This document shows, in pieces, positions 43,537 through 52,285 of a stretch of DNA of 64,000 nucleotides. This DNA comes from Qipengyuania profundimaris. Lineage in GTDB: Bacteria; Pseudomonadota; Alphaproteobacteria; Sphingomonadales; Sphingomonadaceae. The stretch covers positions 1,301,131 through 1,365,130 of the forward strand of contig NZ_JAVAIM010000001.1 of the NCBI RefSeq assembly GCF_030717945.1, in the 5' to 3' direction. Made by a program: the position numbers and the translations under genes. The notes under the pieces were generated by a model. That model made no database searches, was not told the DNA's origin, and saw only the letters and a list, made by a program, of their open reading frames with translations. The first letter of the stretch is position 1. Every line of letters begins with the position of its first letter.

Positions 43537-43551
43537 TTCATAAACTATGAA
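43537..43551. promoter_or_regulatory. Palindromic operator between the sulfur operon and peroxiredoxin-ArsR
   Basis: TTCATA-AAC-TATGAA is a perfect six-base inverted repeat in the 70-base AT-rich gap between divergent starts (43516 and 43587). Position and form suit binding by the ArsR-family protein encoded at 44234, controlling both directions. Confidence 0.65.
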
Positions 43552-43586
43552 TATGTATTGCGTCCGCCTGTGTCAACTGTTACGCG

Positions 43587-44237
43587 ATGCTCATGGCCGA
43601 AGCGTTGCATCTGAACCCATCCTCGCAGAGTCTCCGCATCGGCGACTCCGCTCCGTCATTCGCTGCCCGCAGCACAGTGGGACCGGTCGAGTTGGACGAC
43701 TACCGCGGCAAATGGGTCGCGTTCTTCTCTCATCCCGCGGACTTCACGCCGGTATGCACCTCCGAGTTTGTCGCTCTCGCCAAGCGTGAAAGTGAATTCG
43801 CAGAGCGCGGTTGCGCTCTCATCGGCCTTTCGGTCGACAGCCTGTTCTCTCACCTCGCGTGGCTCAGGCTGATCCGTGACAAGTTCGATGTCGAAGTTCG
43901 CTTCCCGCTTTTGGAAGACCCGACAATGGTGGTCGGAAGAGCCTATGGAATGATCGCCGGCGATGATGCGGACAGCGCGACGATCAGGAGCACGTATTTT
44001 ATCGATCCAACAGGCATCATCCGAGCGATTTCAACCTACCCAGCAAACGTCGGGCGTTCGATCTCGGAGATGTTGCGTCTGCTCGATGCGCTACAGGCGG
44101 CCGACAGGGAGGGTGCACTCGTGCCTGCGGATTGGCTGAGGGGCGAACCGCTACTCAAGCAGACGAGCACCAGCCTGGACGACGTCTTCGAAAGCGCAGA
44201 GGCTGGCGGCTGGTTCACCGAAAAGCATCGACCATGA
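43587..44237 (+). CDS. 1-Cys peroxiredoxin (Prx6-like)
   Basis: A 216-residue thiol peroxidase. The peroxidatic Cys is in HPADFTPVCTSEF near residue 55; the longer C-terminal region (LPADWLRGEPLL-like VPADWLRGEPLLKQTS) is typical of Prx6/AhpC-like one-Cys enzymes, with no clear resolving Cys partner motif. It likely reduces peroxides or persulfides. Its stop overlaps the ArsR start (ATGA). The ribosome site is weak; ATGs at 43587 and 43593 are both possible. Confidence 0.88.
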   Translation: MLMAEALHLNPSSQSLRIGDSAPSFAARSTVGPVELDDYRGKWVAFFSHPADFTPVCTSEFVALAKRESEFAERGCALIGLSVDSLFSHLAWLRLIRDKFDVEVRFPLLEDPTMVVGRAYGMIAGDDADSATIRSTYFIDPTGIIRAISTYPANVGRSISEMLRLLDALQAADREGALVPADWLRGEPLLKQTSTSLDDVFESAEAGGWFTEKHRP

Positions 44238-44578
44238 GCTTCGATGAGCAAATAGATCTCTTCAAGGCGATCGGGCATCCGGTGCGTTTCCGCGTCCTCC
44301 AGTCTTTGAGCAGAAGCGAGAAGAGCGTCGGCGAGATCGAAAAAGATACCAAGGTCTCCCAACCCGGCCTGTCGCAGCAGCTTGCGATCCTACGCAAAGC
44401 GGAACTGGTGACGACACGCCGGGAGGCAAAGATGGTCTTCTACTCGTTGGAGCGGGAGAAGATCGATCAGATCGCGGACAGCCTCGTCAAGCTCGTAGGG
44501 GCACCGCCTGGCTTGCGGGACAATCACAAGAAGCCGACACCGGGCGCTGCGAATTTTGCGCGCGTCATGCGCGACTGA
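44234..44578 (+). CDS. ArsR-family regulator lacking cysteines (BigR/SqrR position)
   Basis: A 114-residue winged-helix regulator: [67 protein letters not shown]. Placement beside a persulfide dioxygenase and YeeE genes matches BigR/SqrR, which sense persulfide through two Cys. This protein has no Cys at all, so it cannot use that chemistry. A partner, such as the coupled peroxiredoxin, or another ligand would have to supply the signal. It probably binds the palindrome at 43537-43551. Confidence 0.87.
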   Translation: MSFDEQIDLFKAIGHPVRFRVLQSLSRSEKSVGEIEKDTKVSQPGLSQQLAILRKAELVTTRREAKMVFYSLEREKIDQIADSLVKLVGAPPGLRDNHKKPTPGAANFARVMRD

Positions 44579-44639
44579 GGCCCATATCTCATCGCCCGTC
44601 GCACCCTGTCCCGGTGCCACTCGGCTTGATGGTATCAAA

Positions 44640-44716
44640 TGGTCGGGGAGACTGGATTCGAACCAGCGACCCCTTGTACCCAAAACAAGTGCGCTACCAG
44701 GCTGCGCCACTCCCCG
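44640..44716 (-). tRNA. tRNA-Pro (anticodon TGG)
   Basis: A 77-base cloverleaf on the minus strand with the acceptor CGGGGAG/CTCCCCG, discriminator A and encoded CCA. The T-arm contains GGTTCGAATCC, and the anticodon stem CTTGT/ACAAG closes a TTTGGGT loop. Confidence 0.95.
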
Positions 44717-44743
44717 ACCGGATGTCCCGCAATTCGCTGTAGA

Positions 44744-44820
44744 TGGTGGGCCCGGCAGGACTCGAACCCGCGACCTAGCCGTTATGAGCGGCCAGCTCTA
44801 ACCAACTGAGCTACAGGCCC
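44744..44820 (-). tRNA. tRNA with CAT anticodon, probably tRNA-Ile2
   Basis: A 77-base cloverleaf on the minus strand with acceptor GGGCCTG/CGGGCCC (one G-U), encoded CCA, and anticodon loop CTCATAA. The body (TAGGTCGCGGGTTCGAGTCC) resembles the Ile2 type, whose C34 is changed to lysidine, more than elongator or initiator Met. I cannot exclude Met. Confidence 0.85.
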
Positions 44821-44877
44821 CCATGCACCGCATGCGGACGCAAGCGCCTAGCGGCACGGCGCCGGACTGGCAAGCCG

Positions 44878-45804
44878 CTAGACGACGACGGATTCGATGA
44901 TTTCCGCAACCGTGGTCGGGTGAACACCGCGCTGGTCGAGGTAGGCGTAGACGGTCCGCAACCAGTCGTAGAAACGGTCGAGGTCGCCTTCGCTGCGCAC
45001 ATAGGGTGTGTGGCCGGGCGACAATGAAGGGCTGTGGAAACTAAGAGTAAGCACCGGTAGCCCGTCGTCGAGCGCGATGTCCACGGCCCTGAGCGCCTCT
45101 TCCGCCGATGTGCCCTCGGGCGTCAGGGCAATCCGCTCCAGCATACCGAGCCGCGAAAAGAGGCTGGTGAGCACTGCCGAGTTCCGGGCGAGCGGAAACA
45201 GCGCGTCGCCCTGCTTGCGCAGCATGCCCCAGTAAACCGTGGTCAGCGGGAGCTCCAGCAGCTTGCGTTGCACATCGGTCCAGTACGGCGTGCAGGGATG
45301 GCCGCGGAAATCGGGCCCGCCTTCGGCGCTGTAATCGAAGCGGCAGCGCACGGAACTGTCGATGGCGATACCGGTCTCCGAAAGCATCGCGGCGGTCGCA
45401 GGTCCGACGCCATAGCGACCTGCGCGGTAGATGCGGGGGACGGTGCCGAATTTTTCCTCGATCAGATCGCGCAAGGCCCGGAATTTGGCGCGCTCGAGGT
45501 CGGGCGGCAGATTGCCGGAAAAGCTGGTGTGGCGGGTCAGTTCTTCGTCGAAAGGGGGATTGACCCAGGGATGCAACTGGACGCCGACTTCGGCCTCTCC
45601 CTTGGCCACAGCACCGCCGATAATGTCTTGCGCGATCGGTGACTGTGCGATGGGCCAGTCGATCAGATAAACCGGCGAGATGCCAAGCGATCCGCAGAAC
45701 TGCTGGAACTTCGCGATCCGCGGCACGTGGTCGAGCGTGTAACCCTGGCGCGAGAAATCGCCGGTCCAGTCGAATTCCTCCTCGGCATCGACGGTCAGAA
45801 GCAC
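44878..45804 (-). CDS. WalW-like polysaccharide deacetylase-family protein
   Basis: A 308-residue protein of the NodB-like superfamily: LLTVDAEEEFDWTGDFS supplies the metal/catalytic Asp, GVQLHPWVNPPFDEE the His motif, and RAGRYGVGPATAAML a later motif. WalW relatives occur in sphingomonad exopolysaccharide or cell-wall sugar loci. The only canonical start is GTG at 45804, but the frame stays open to a TGA near 45916 and those ~35 upstream codons read like the usual N-terminal lead. An ATT at 45906 could be the real start. Confidence 0.78.
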   Translation of the reverse strand: MLLTVDAEEEFDWTGDFSRQGYTLDHVPRIAKFQQFCGSLGISPVYLIDWPIAQSPIAQDIIGGAVAKGEAEVGVQLHPWVNPPFDEELTRHTSFSGNLPPDLERAKFRALRDLIEEKFGTVPRIYRAGRYGVGPATAAMLSETGIAIDSSVRCRFDYSAEGGPDFRGHPCTPYWTDVQRKLLELPLTTVYWGMLRKQGDALFPLARNSAVLTSLFSRLGMLERIALTPEGTSAEEALRAVDIALDDGLPVLTLSFHSPSLSPGHTPYVRSEGDLDRFYDWLRTVYAYLDQRGVHPTTVAEIIESVVV

Positions 45805-45915
45805 CCGCTGCCCGAAATCGGGTGCAAAGCGGACGGCCTGATCGCGCGACGGCGGATGGAGAAGATTCGCGTGTTGAATGTGGCCTGCCCCCCGGCGTGT
45901 TCCAATGGCGGGTGA

Positions 45916-47691
45916 TCAGCCCGCCGCGCGACCCGGCGTATCGACAGGGCTAGGTAGCGCCTCTTCCCCGGTCAAGAGTGGCAGCGAGAGGATCAACCAT
46001 TGGTCGTCGCGCGACAATTCGCCGCCCGCGGCACGCGCCTCCGCCCGCGCAAGGCGGAGCGAGAAGCCCGCACCGAAGATACCGGCGCTCACCGCTCCGG
46101 TACCGCCGCGCGCCTCGTGAGAGAAGACGTCGTTTGCGCTGGCCAGCGTAGCCGGCAATTGGGCGCGCAAAGTCGCCTGCCCGTCTTCCGTGCGCAAGTA
46201 GAGCTTGATCGTCTCGCCCGCACCGGTCGCGCCCGCGATCGTGGCCAATACGCGCCAGGCGAGCATCTCTGCATCGCCGGTGGTTATCGGCAGCAGCGCG
46301 GCATCGGCTTCCAGCTGCGTGGCGAAGCTGGCGACGCGCGGTTTCAGAACCGATTGCAACTGGTCGATCTGGGCATGCGCAATGGCGGCGAAATCCGCCG
46401 TTCCGGGCTCGAGATCCAGCGTGCCGGTTTCGAGCCGTGCCAGCCGGTCGAGCTCGTCGAAGCCGGCGAGGATACGCGCACTGTCGCCTGCGATCGAAGC
46501 GGCCAGCGCGCGATATTCGTGCGGCGTGGGGCCGAAGACCTGCTGCTGGATGACCTCCGCATTGCCCTGCATCGCATTCACTGGCGTACGCAGCTCGTGG
46601 AGCAGCTGGCGCAGGCGGTCGGCGCTGTCCTGGCGGCGATCATCGCTCGCCGCGACAGCCCGGCGGAAGCGCCCGACATAGCCGTAGAACCGGCCTTCGC
46701 CGCGGGTGAAGCGGGGAGCGGCATCGACCGTCCATTCGCCTGCAATGGCGTCGCCGCCACGCAGCGTCAGGGTGGCGCTGCGTACTGGCCTGCGATTGAG
46801 GAATGCGGCAGCGAACTCGTCTCCGCCCGCGCCATCGCCGCGCCGCTGCGTGAGCGCGGTACCGACCACCATGGGCGCGATCTCGTCCTCCGCCCAGTCG
46901 ATCCGGCCTTCGGCATCGGTGCCGAACAGGAAGCTGGCGACCGGCTTGCGCTGCACCGCCGGTTCCGGTTCACCCAGCGGCAGCGACGGGGCTTCATCGC
47001 CGGTGTTTCCGCGATTGCGCTTGTACGCCTCGATCCGGTCGACGAGGGCGCGGATGCCGCCGGTCGGGGCGGGAGTGGGAACGGGAGGAGCGGCGGGAGC
47101 GTCCTCTTCCGGCTCTCCATTCGACAGGACATCGGTGGTTGTGTCATCGCCATCGTTCGCCGCCGACAGCACCAGCGGCGGTGGCACTGCGGGCAGGTCG
47201 GCCTCGATCGCTTCGGTCGGCTCCACCTCGTCCAGCAGCTCCAGCATGTCCGGCAAGGGCAATGCTCGGTCCTGCACGCCCAGCCGGTCGAGCACCCGCA
47301 CGGCATCGTCGGGCAGGTCGCGGCGGTGCCGCAGGAAGCCGCGCGCGCGGATCGGCAGGCGGGGGATGAGGCTTTCCCATTCCTGGCCCGTCAGATGCGC
47401 GCGGTATAGCGCGGCTGCCGCGATCTTGGGATGCGCCTCGCCGAACCATTTCACGAGTTCGGGATTGCGGAACCGCCAGCCGTTCTCGCCCACGATGCGG
47501 GCGCGCTCATCGACCGGGATCATCTCCGCCAAAGCGATCAGGCGCAGATATGCCGCCGCCTTCAACGCCGGGTCGCCCGCCTGCGGACGCTCGCCCAGCA
47601 GGTCGATCAGTTGGCGAAACTGCGTCTTGCCCGCACGCTCGCCCGTCGCGCGGTGGCGCAACACTGTGGCAAGGCGGTCGTCAAAATGCAT
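45916..47691 (-). CDS. Atypical orphan sensor histidine kinase
   Basis: A 591-residue soluble protein. The N-terminal ~130 residues are helical and novel to me; a Pro/Ala-rich linker follows to about residue 250, then a PAS-like domain. A HisKA dimerisation helix contains the H-box LLHELRTPVNAMQGN with His365. The ATPase region is degenerate: the N-box position reads LATIAGATGAG without its Asn, no DxGxG is evident, and the glycine loop is GAGFSLRLARAEARAAGG. It may be a pseudokinase or very divergent. No response regulator is adjacent. It diverges from the Lrp gene. Confidence 0.78.
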   Translation of the reverse strand: MHFDDRLATVLRHRATGERAGKTQFRQLIDLLGERPQAGDPALKAAAYLRLIALAEMIPVDERARIVGENGWRFRNPELVKWFGEAHPKIAAAALYRAHLTGQEWESLIPRLPIRARGFLRHRRDLPDDAVRVLDRLGVQDRALPLPDMLELLDEVEPTEAIEADLPAVPPPLVLSAANDGDDTTTDVLSNGEPEEDAPAAPPVPTPAPTGGIRALVDRIEAYKRNRGNTGDEAPSLPLGEPEPAVQRKPVASFLFGTDAEGRIDWAEDEIAPMVVGTALTQRRGDGAGGDEFAAAFLNRRPVRSATLTLRGGDAIAGEWTVDAAPRFTRGEGRFYGYVGRFRRAVAASDDRRQDSADRLRQLLHELRTPVNAMQGNAEVIQQQVFGPTPHEYRALAASIAGDSARILAGFDELDRLARLETGTLDLEPGTADFAAIAHAQIDQLQSVLKPRVASFATQLEADAALLPITTGDAEMLAWRVLATIAGATGAGETIKLYLRTEDGQATLRAQLPATLASANDVFSHEARGGTGAVSAGIFGAGFSLRLARAEARAAGGELSRDDQWLILSLPLLTGEEALPSPVDTPGRAAG

Positions 47692-47921
47692 GGATACTCC
47701 GGTGCGGCATCAAGGTTTGCGAAGGGTAAACCATGACGCTCTTTCGCTTTCTATCCGTGTAAGGTTTACGATGAACGGAAACTTGCCTTCGCGTTGCAAA
47801 GCGGGACAATTGCTGGCAAAGATAATAATGTTAGCCAAGAGGCTCCAGATGCGTTGTTAACATTTCGCGATGCATGCCGGACCGGGATAACGAAAAGACG
47901 CATTTTAGGGGCTCACGGGTC
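47692..47921. promoter_or_regulatory. Divergent intergenic region between histidine kinase and Lrp gene
   Basis: The 230 bases contain no gene. GTAAACC (47726-47732) and GGTTTAC (47763-47769) form a widely spaced inverted repeat, and an AT-rich patch lies at 47820-47870 before the Lrp start. Both promoters must be here. Confidence 0.45.
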
Positions 47922-48389
47922 ATGGCCAATCTCGACGAAATCGATCGCAAGCTGCTGAGCGAATTGCAGGCCGAAGGGCGCATTACCAATGTCGAGTTGG
48001 CCCACCGGGTCGGCTTGACCGCTCCGCCGTGCCTGCGCCGCGTTCGCGCGCTCGAGGACGAGGGCGTGATCAAGGGCTATCACGCCGATCTCGATCCGGG
48101 CAAGCTGGGCTTCTCGATCACGGTTTTCGCCATGGTCAGCCTGAAGAGCCAGGCCGAAGACGCGCTGCGCGAATTCGAAGAAGCCATGCGGGATTTGCCG
48201 GAGGTGCGCGAGGTCCACATGCTCAATGGCGAGATCGATTTCATCATCAAGATCGTCAGCAAGGATCTGCAGAGCTTCCAGGAATTCCTCACCAGCAAGC
48301 TGACTCCGGCGCCGAATGTCGCGAGCGTGAAGACATCGCTGACGATCCGCACCAGCAAGAGCGAGCCGGGCGTACCGCTGGGTAAATAA
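47922..48389 (+). CDS. Lrp/AsnC-family transcriptional regulator
   Basis: A 155-residue regulator: the helix-turn-helix is LDEIDRKLLSELQAEGRITNVELAHRVGLTAPPCLRRVRALEDEGVIKGY, then a RAM/AsnC ligand-binding domain (VSLKSQAEDALREFEEAM, EVREVHMLNGEIDFIIKIVSKD). It likely responds to an amino acid. I start it at the ATG at 47922 after AGGGG; an ATG at 47874 lies in frame upstream but reads as non-coding. The GFA gene follows after 12 bases. Confidence 0.92.
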   Translation: MANLDEIDRKLLSELQAEGRITNVELAHRVGLTAPPCLRRVRALEDEGVIKGYHADLDPGKLGFSITVFAMVSLKSQAEDALREFEEAMRDLPEVREVHMLNGEIDFIIKIVSKDLQSFQEFLTSKLTPAPNVASVKTSLTIRTSKSEPGVPLGK

Positions 48390-48401
48390 GGAGGCGGTGC
48401 A

Positions 48402-48830
48402 ATGACCGACACCATGCGGGGCCAGTGCCTGTGCGGCGCGGTCGAGATCACCATCGAAGCACCCGCCCACGAGATCGAAATCTGCCAATGCAGCATGTGC
48501 CGCCGCTGGAGCGGGGCCATCTACACTGCACAGACCGGCAAGTCGGTCACGATCGAGGGCGAGGACAAGGCCAGCGTTTACCGCTCGAGCGAATGGGCCG
48601 AGCGAGCCTTCTGCGGGACCTGCGGCAGCCATTTGTGGTTTCGGTTCCTGCCCACCGGCAATCGCAGCTTCTCCGCGGGGCTGTTCGATGCGGCCTCCTC
48701 GCACACCATCGAAAAGGAAATCTTCGTCGACGAAGCGGCGGATTGGTGCCGCATCGAGGGCGATCATCCCCGCCAGACCGGCGCCGAGGTCATCGCCGAG
48801 GCCGAAGCGGCGGGCTTCACCTTCGACTGA
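48402..48830 (+). CDS. GFA-family (CENP-V/GFA fold) protein
   Basis: A 142-residue zinc protein. Zinc-binding Cys pairs are CLCG near residue 10, CQCSMC near residue 30 and CGTCG near residue 70, the GFA pattern named after glutathione-dependent formaldehyde-activating enzyme. The enzymatic role is disputed, and most members are uncharacterised. AAGGAGG precedes the ATG, and it probably shares a transcript with the Lrp gene. It is convergent with the DUF3616 gene, three bases apart. Confidence 0.9.
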   Translation: MTDTMRGQCLCGAVEITIEAPAHEIEICQCSMCRRWSGAIYTAQTGKSVTIEGEDKASVYRSSEWAERAFCGTCGSHLWFRFLPTGNRSFSAGLFDAASSHTIEKEIFVDEAADWCRIEGDHPRQTGAEVIAEAEAAGFTFD

Positions 48831-48833
48831 GCG

Positions 48834-49949
48834 CTACTCCTCGATCGCGAACAGGTCCGCGAGGATCGTGCCGTTGTCCAAATCCAGCCGGTCCGGATTG
48901 GGGCTGTCGTAGAAGACGACCAGCCGCCGCACGCCATCCTCATCGATCATGAACTCGATGCCTTCGGGATGGTCGGCATGCAGTTTCACCGGCAGGTCGA
49001 ACAATCGCTCGGGCCGGTGGAGGCGAACGGTGTCTTCGTTCTCGGGCGCTTCATTGGCCCAGTTGGTCCATCGGTAGATCGCACAGCGGCCGTCGAGGTC
49101 CTGCGTCGGCCCGGCCAGGATCAGCAGGTCGTCCCCATCCGCCAGCAGGTCGCGCATGCCGAGCCCGCCGAGATCGACCAGCCGCTGGTGCGGTTTGCTG
49201 GGCAGGTGTAGCTTGCCGGAGTCCTTCGGTTCGATCTGGGGCTCGAGCAGGACGGCGAACGTCTGGATGACCGGGCCGCGCAAGCCGAGCGCCAAGCGCG
49301 TCGGGCCACAGGCCGCGATGCCCTCGATGTCCAGCCCGCCTTCCTTCGCCGCCATTCGCATCGACGGGCCGATCAGCGGATCCTTGGCAAGATAGCGCCC
49401 CAGCTTGCTGCCGTGGTCGTTCTTCTGCGCCACAAGCCCCGCCTTCCGATCGCCATGCTGCCTGATCGGCACCGCATGGCCATCCTCGTCATAGAGCAGC
49501 GGAATGCGGGCCAGCACGCAGCGAGGGCGGGTATCCTTGAGATCGGCGAATTTCTCGAGATCGATGCAATCGGGCTCCGCACCGTCGTCGCGCGGATCGT
49601 GGCGGGTGCGCGAATGGCTGCCGGTGACCCAAAGCCAGTCGTCGTGGATCGCCAGTCCTTCGATATCGATCTCTTCCTCGGGGTCCTTGAGCTCGATGAA
49701 GTCCTTCAACGGGTAGCGGGTGTGGTTCTCGAACCAGCCGTACTTGCCGGGTGTCAGGCGCTCCACGCCGTGCGCCTCGTCACCCGCCACGAACAGCACA
49801 TCGCCCGCAAAGGCGCAGGCGGAGATGTCGTGGATCGGATGCGCGTTGTCCTCAGCGTCGCCGTCGAACAGCAGCTTGATATGGCCGACCGGTTCGCGCG
49901 GGGTCGGCAGATCGTCGGAGCGGGTGAAGGCTTGCGGTTTCAAGGTCAT
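48834..49949 (-). CDS. DUF3616 beta-propeller-like protein
   Basis: A 371-residue cytosolic protein with repeated beta motifs, such as HIKLLFDGDAEDNAHPIHDISACAF, DIEGLAIHDDWLWVTGSHS, and DIEGIAACGPTRLALGLRGP, typical of DUF3616. The acidic GDD/DDG loops suggest a propeller, possibly metal-binding. There is no signal peptide. The function of the family is unknown. It diverges from the aldolase gene across 105 bases. Confidence 0.85.
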   Translation of the reverse strand: MTLKPQAFTRSDDLPTPREPVGHIKLLFDGDAEDNAHPIHDISACAFAGDVLFVAGDEAHGVERLTPGKYGWFENHTRYPLKDFIELKDPEEEIDIEGLAIHDDWLWVTGSHSRTRHDPRDDGAEPDCIDLEKFADLKDTRPRCVLARIPLLYDEDGHAVPIRQHGDRKAGLVAQKNDHGSKLGRYLAKDPLIGPSMRMAAKEGGLDIEGIAACGPTRLALGLRGPVIQTFAVLLEPQIEPKDSGKLHLPSKPHQRLVDLGGLGMRDLLADGDDLLILAGPTQDLDGRCAIYRWTNWANEAPENEDTVRLHRPERLFDLPVKLHADHPEGIEFMIDEDGVRRLVVFYDSPNPDRLDLDNGTILADLFAIEE

Positions 49950-50054
49950 GCCTATCGAACCGCCGGATGGTCGAAACGTTCACCTTCGTTTGGATTTGAG
50001 CCGGGCGGCGCCGACGTGTAGGGTGCGCGCAAAGTTACATCCGGAGAGAGACCC

Positions 50055-50849
50055 ATGGCCACCGTACTCGAAACCAAATCCGCCAATGACGACAGCCACA
50101 TCCGCGGCTCGGTCAGCGAAGAGGAATGGGCGGTCCGCGTCGATCTCGCGGCGGCCTATCGGCTGGTGGCGCTCTATGGCTGGGACGATCTCATCTTCAC
50201 CCACCTCTCTGCCCGCGTGCCTGGGCCGGAGCATCACTTCTTGATCAACCCCTACGACATGATGTTCGAGGAGATTACCGCTTCCAGCCTCGTCAAGATC
50301 GACACCGAGGGCCAGCCGGTGATCGAGACCTCGCATCCGGTCAATCCGGCGGGCTTCACGATCCACTCCGCGCTGCACATGAATTGCGAGGATGCGCATG
50401 CCGTGATGCACCTCCACACGCCCGACGGACAGGCAGTGAGCGCGATGTCCGAAGGCCTGATGGAGCACACGCAGACCGGCATGATCGCGCGCCACGACAT
50501 CGCTTATCACGAGTACGAAGGCATCGCGACCGATCTCGAAGAGCGCGAGCGTCTGGTCGAGGACATGGGCGACAAGCACGCCATGATCCTGCGCAACCAC
50601 GGCACGCTGGCGATCGGCAAGACGGTGGCCCAGTGCTTTCTGCGCCTCTATTTTATCGAGCGCGCCTGCACCGCGCAGGTCCGCATGCTGAGCGCGGGCC
50701 GCGAGAACCTCAACAATCCGCCGCAGGGCACACCGCAAAAGGTGGAGAGCCAGACGCCTGCTGCCGGCATGGGAATGGTCGCAGACGGGCTCGCCTGGCC
50801 CGCATTGCTCCGTAAGCTCGACCGGATCGATCCGAGTTTCCGGGATTGA
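50055..50849 (+). CDS. Class II aldolase/adducin-family protein
   Basis: A 264-residue zinc aldolase fold: RVDLAAAYRLVALYGWDDLIFTHLSARVP opens the domain, NPYDMMFEEITASSLVKID follows, and the metal His residues are in VMHLHTPDG with a further one in ILRNHGTL. It may split or form a sugar-phosphate or hydroxy acid. The adducin-like bacterial members are mostly uncharacterised. GGAGAGAG precedes the ATG. A strong hairpin follows, shared with the opposite operon. Confidence 0.88.
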   Translation: MATVLETKSANDDSHIRGSVSEEEWAVRVDLAAAYRLVALYGWDDLIFTHLSARVPGPEHHFLINPYDMMFEEITASSLVKIDTEGQPVIETSHPVNPAGFTIHSALHMNCEDAHAVMHLHTPDGQAVSAMSEGLMEHTQTGMIARHDIAYHEYEGIATDLEERERLVEDMGDKHAMILRNHGTLAIGKTVAQCFLRLYFIERACTAQVRMLSAGRENLNNPPQGTPQKVESQTPAAGMGMVADGLAWPALLRKLDRIDPSFRD

Positions 50850-50866
50850 TGGACGAAGAATGAAAA

Positions 50867-50894
50867 GGGCGCCGCTTCCATCGAAGCGGCGCCC
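50867..50894 (-). terminator. Intrinsic terminator of the aroQ-accB-accC operon
   Basis: GGGCGCCGCTTC and GAAGCGGCGCCC make twelve perfect pairs around CATC. AAAA at 50863-50866 gives a T-run on the minus strand, downstream of accC. It can also stop read-through from the aldolase gene. Confidence 0.88.
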
Positions 50895-50923
50895 AACTTG
50901 CTAAGCTCGGTACATGCGCGAAC

Positions 50924-52276
50924 TCAGTCCTCGCGCTCCTTCAGCCAGTCCTCGAGCCACTTGATCGTGTAATCGCCGGTCCGGACGTCTTCCTGCAGCA
51001 GCAACTCCTGATGCAGCGGGATGTTTGTTTTCACGCCCTCGACCACCATTTCTTCCAGCGCGCGCTTGAGGCGCATCATGCAGCGGTCGCGGTCGCGGCC
51101 GTAGACGATCAGCTTGGCGATCATGCTGTCATAATAGGGCGGGATCGAATAGCCGGCATAGAGCCCGCTATCGACGCGCACATGCATGCCGCCGGCGGGG
51201 TGGTAATGCGTGACCTTGCCGGGGCTGGGCGCGAAGGTGAATGGGTCTTCCGCATTGATGCGGCACTCGATCGCGTGGCCCTTGAACTCGATCTCGTCCT
51301 GCGTGACCGACAGGGACTTGCCCGCCGCGATGCGAATCTGTTCGCGCACCAGGTCGACGCCGGTGATCGCCTCGGTGACGGGGTGCTCCACCTGCAGGCG
51401 GGTGTTCATTTCGATAAAATAGAACTCGCCGTTTTCCCACAGGAACTCGATCGTGCCCGCGCCGCGATAGGCCATGTCGCGCATCGCTTTAGAGCAGACC
51501 TCGCCCATGCGCATGCGCTCTTCATGAGTGATGACGGGGGAGGGCGCTTCCTCCAGCACCTTCTGGTGCCGCCGCTGGAGCGAGCAGTCGCGCTCGCCCA
51601 GGTGGATCGCATTGCCTTCGCCGTCGCCGAACACCTGGAATTCGATGTGGCGCGGATTGCCGAGGTACTTCTCGATATAGACGGTCGCATCGCCAAAGGC
51701 GGCTTTCGCCTCGCTGCCGGCCTGCTGCATCAGCGTTTCGAGCTGGTCCTCTCTCTCGCAGACCTTCATCCCGCGCCCGCCGCCGCCGCTGGCGGCCTTG
51801 ATGATGACGGGATAGCCTATCTCCTCGGCGATCTCGCGCGCCTCGGCGATGTCGGAGACCGCGCCTGCAGAGCCTGGCACCAGCGGCAGGCCGAGGTCGC
51901 CTGCGCTTTTCTTGGCTGCGACCTTGTCGCCCATGGTGCGGATGTGTTCGGGCTTAGGGCCGATCCACTTGATGTCGTGTGCCTCGACGATCTCGGCGAA
52001 CTTGGCGTTTTCGGAGAGGAAGCCGTAGCCCGGGTGGATCGCATCCGCCTCGGCGATTTCCGCGGCCGAGATGATGTTTGCGATGTTGAGATAGCTGTCG
52101 GTCGCGCTCGGCGGGCCGATGCAGATCGCATGGTCGGCAAGGCGGACGTGCATGGCATCGGCATCGGCGGTGGAGTGCACCGCGACTGTCTCGATGCCCA
52201 TTTCATGCGCTGCGCGGTGGATGCGCAGCGCGATTTCGCCGCGATTGGCGATCAGAATACGTTTGATATCGGACAC
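50924..52276 (-). CDS. accC: Acetyl-CoA carboxylase, biotin carboxylase subunit
   Basis: Carboxylates biotin on AccB with ATP and bicarbonate, the first half of malonyl-CoA formation. The 450-residue ATP-grasp enzyme has [20 protein letters not shown] at the start, the glycine loop [41 protein letters not shown] and [12 protein letters not shown]. It starts with GTG eight bases after GAGG. It lies nine bases after accB. Confidence 0.96.
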   Translation of the reverse strand: MSDIKRILIANRGEIALRIHRAAHEMGIETVAVHSTADADAMHVRLADHAICIGPPSATDSYLNIANIISAAEIAEADAIHPGYGFLSENAKFAEIVEAHDIKWIGPKPEHIRTMGDKVAAKKSAGDLGLPLVPGSAGAVSDIAEAREIAEEIGYPVIIKAASGGGGRGMKVCEREDQLETLMQQAGSEAKAAFGDATVYIEKYLGNPRHIEFQVFGDGEGNAIHLGERDCSLQRRHQKVLEEAPSPVITHEERMRMGEVCSKAMRDMAYRGAGTIEFLWENGEFYFIEMNTRLQVEHPVTEAITGVDLVREQIRIAAGKSLSVTQDEIEFKGHAIECRINAEDPFTFAPSPGKVTHYHPAGGMHVRVDSGLYAGYSIPPYYDSMIAKLIVYGRDRDRCMMRLKRALEEMVVEGVKTNIPLHQELLLQEDVRTGDYTIKWLEDWLKERED

Positions 52277-52285
52277 GTGAAAACC

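Noticed and set aside
44744-44820. Calling the CAT tRNA as initiator or elongator Met
   Set aside because: The TAGGTCGCGGGTTCGAGTCC body fits Ile2 better, but this stays a judgement; the presence of other CAT tRNAs in the genome would decide it.
47726-47769. GTAAACC...GGTTTAC as an Lrp operator
   Set aside because: The 30-base gap and single occurrence give no real support; kept only as a note in the intergenic entry.
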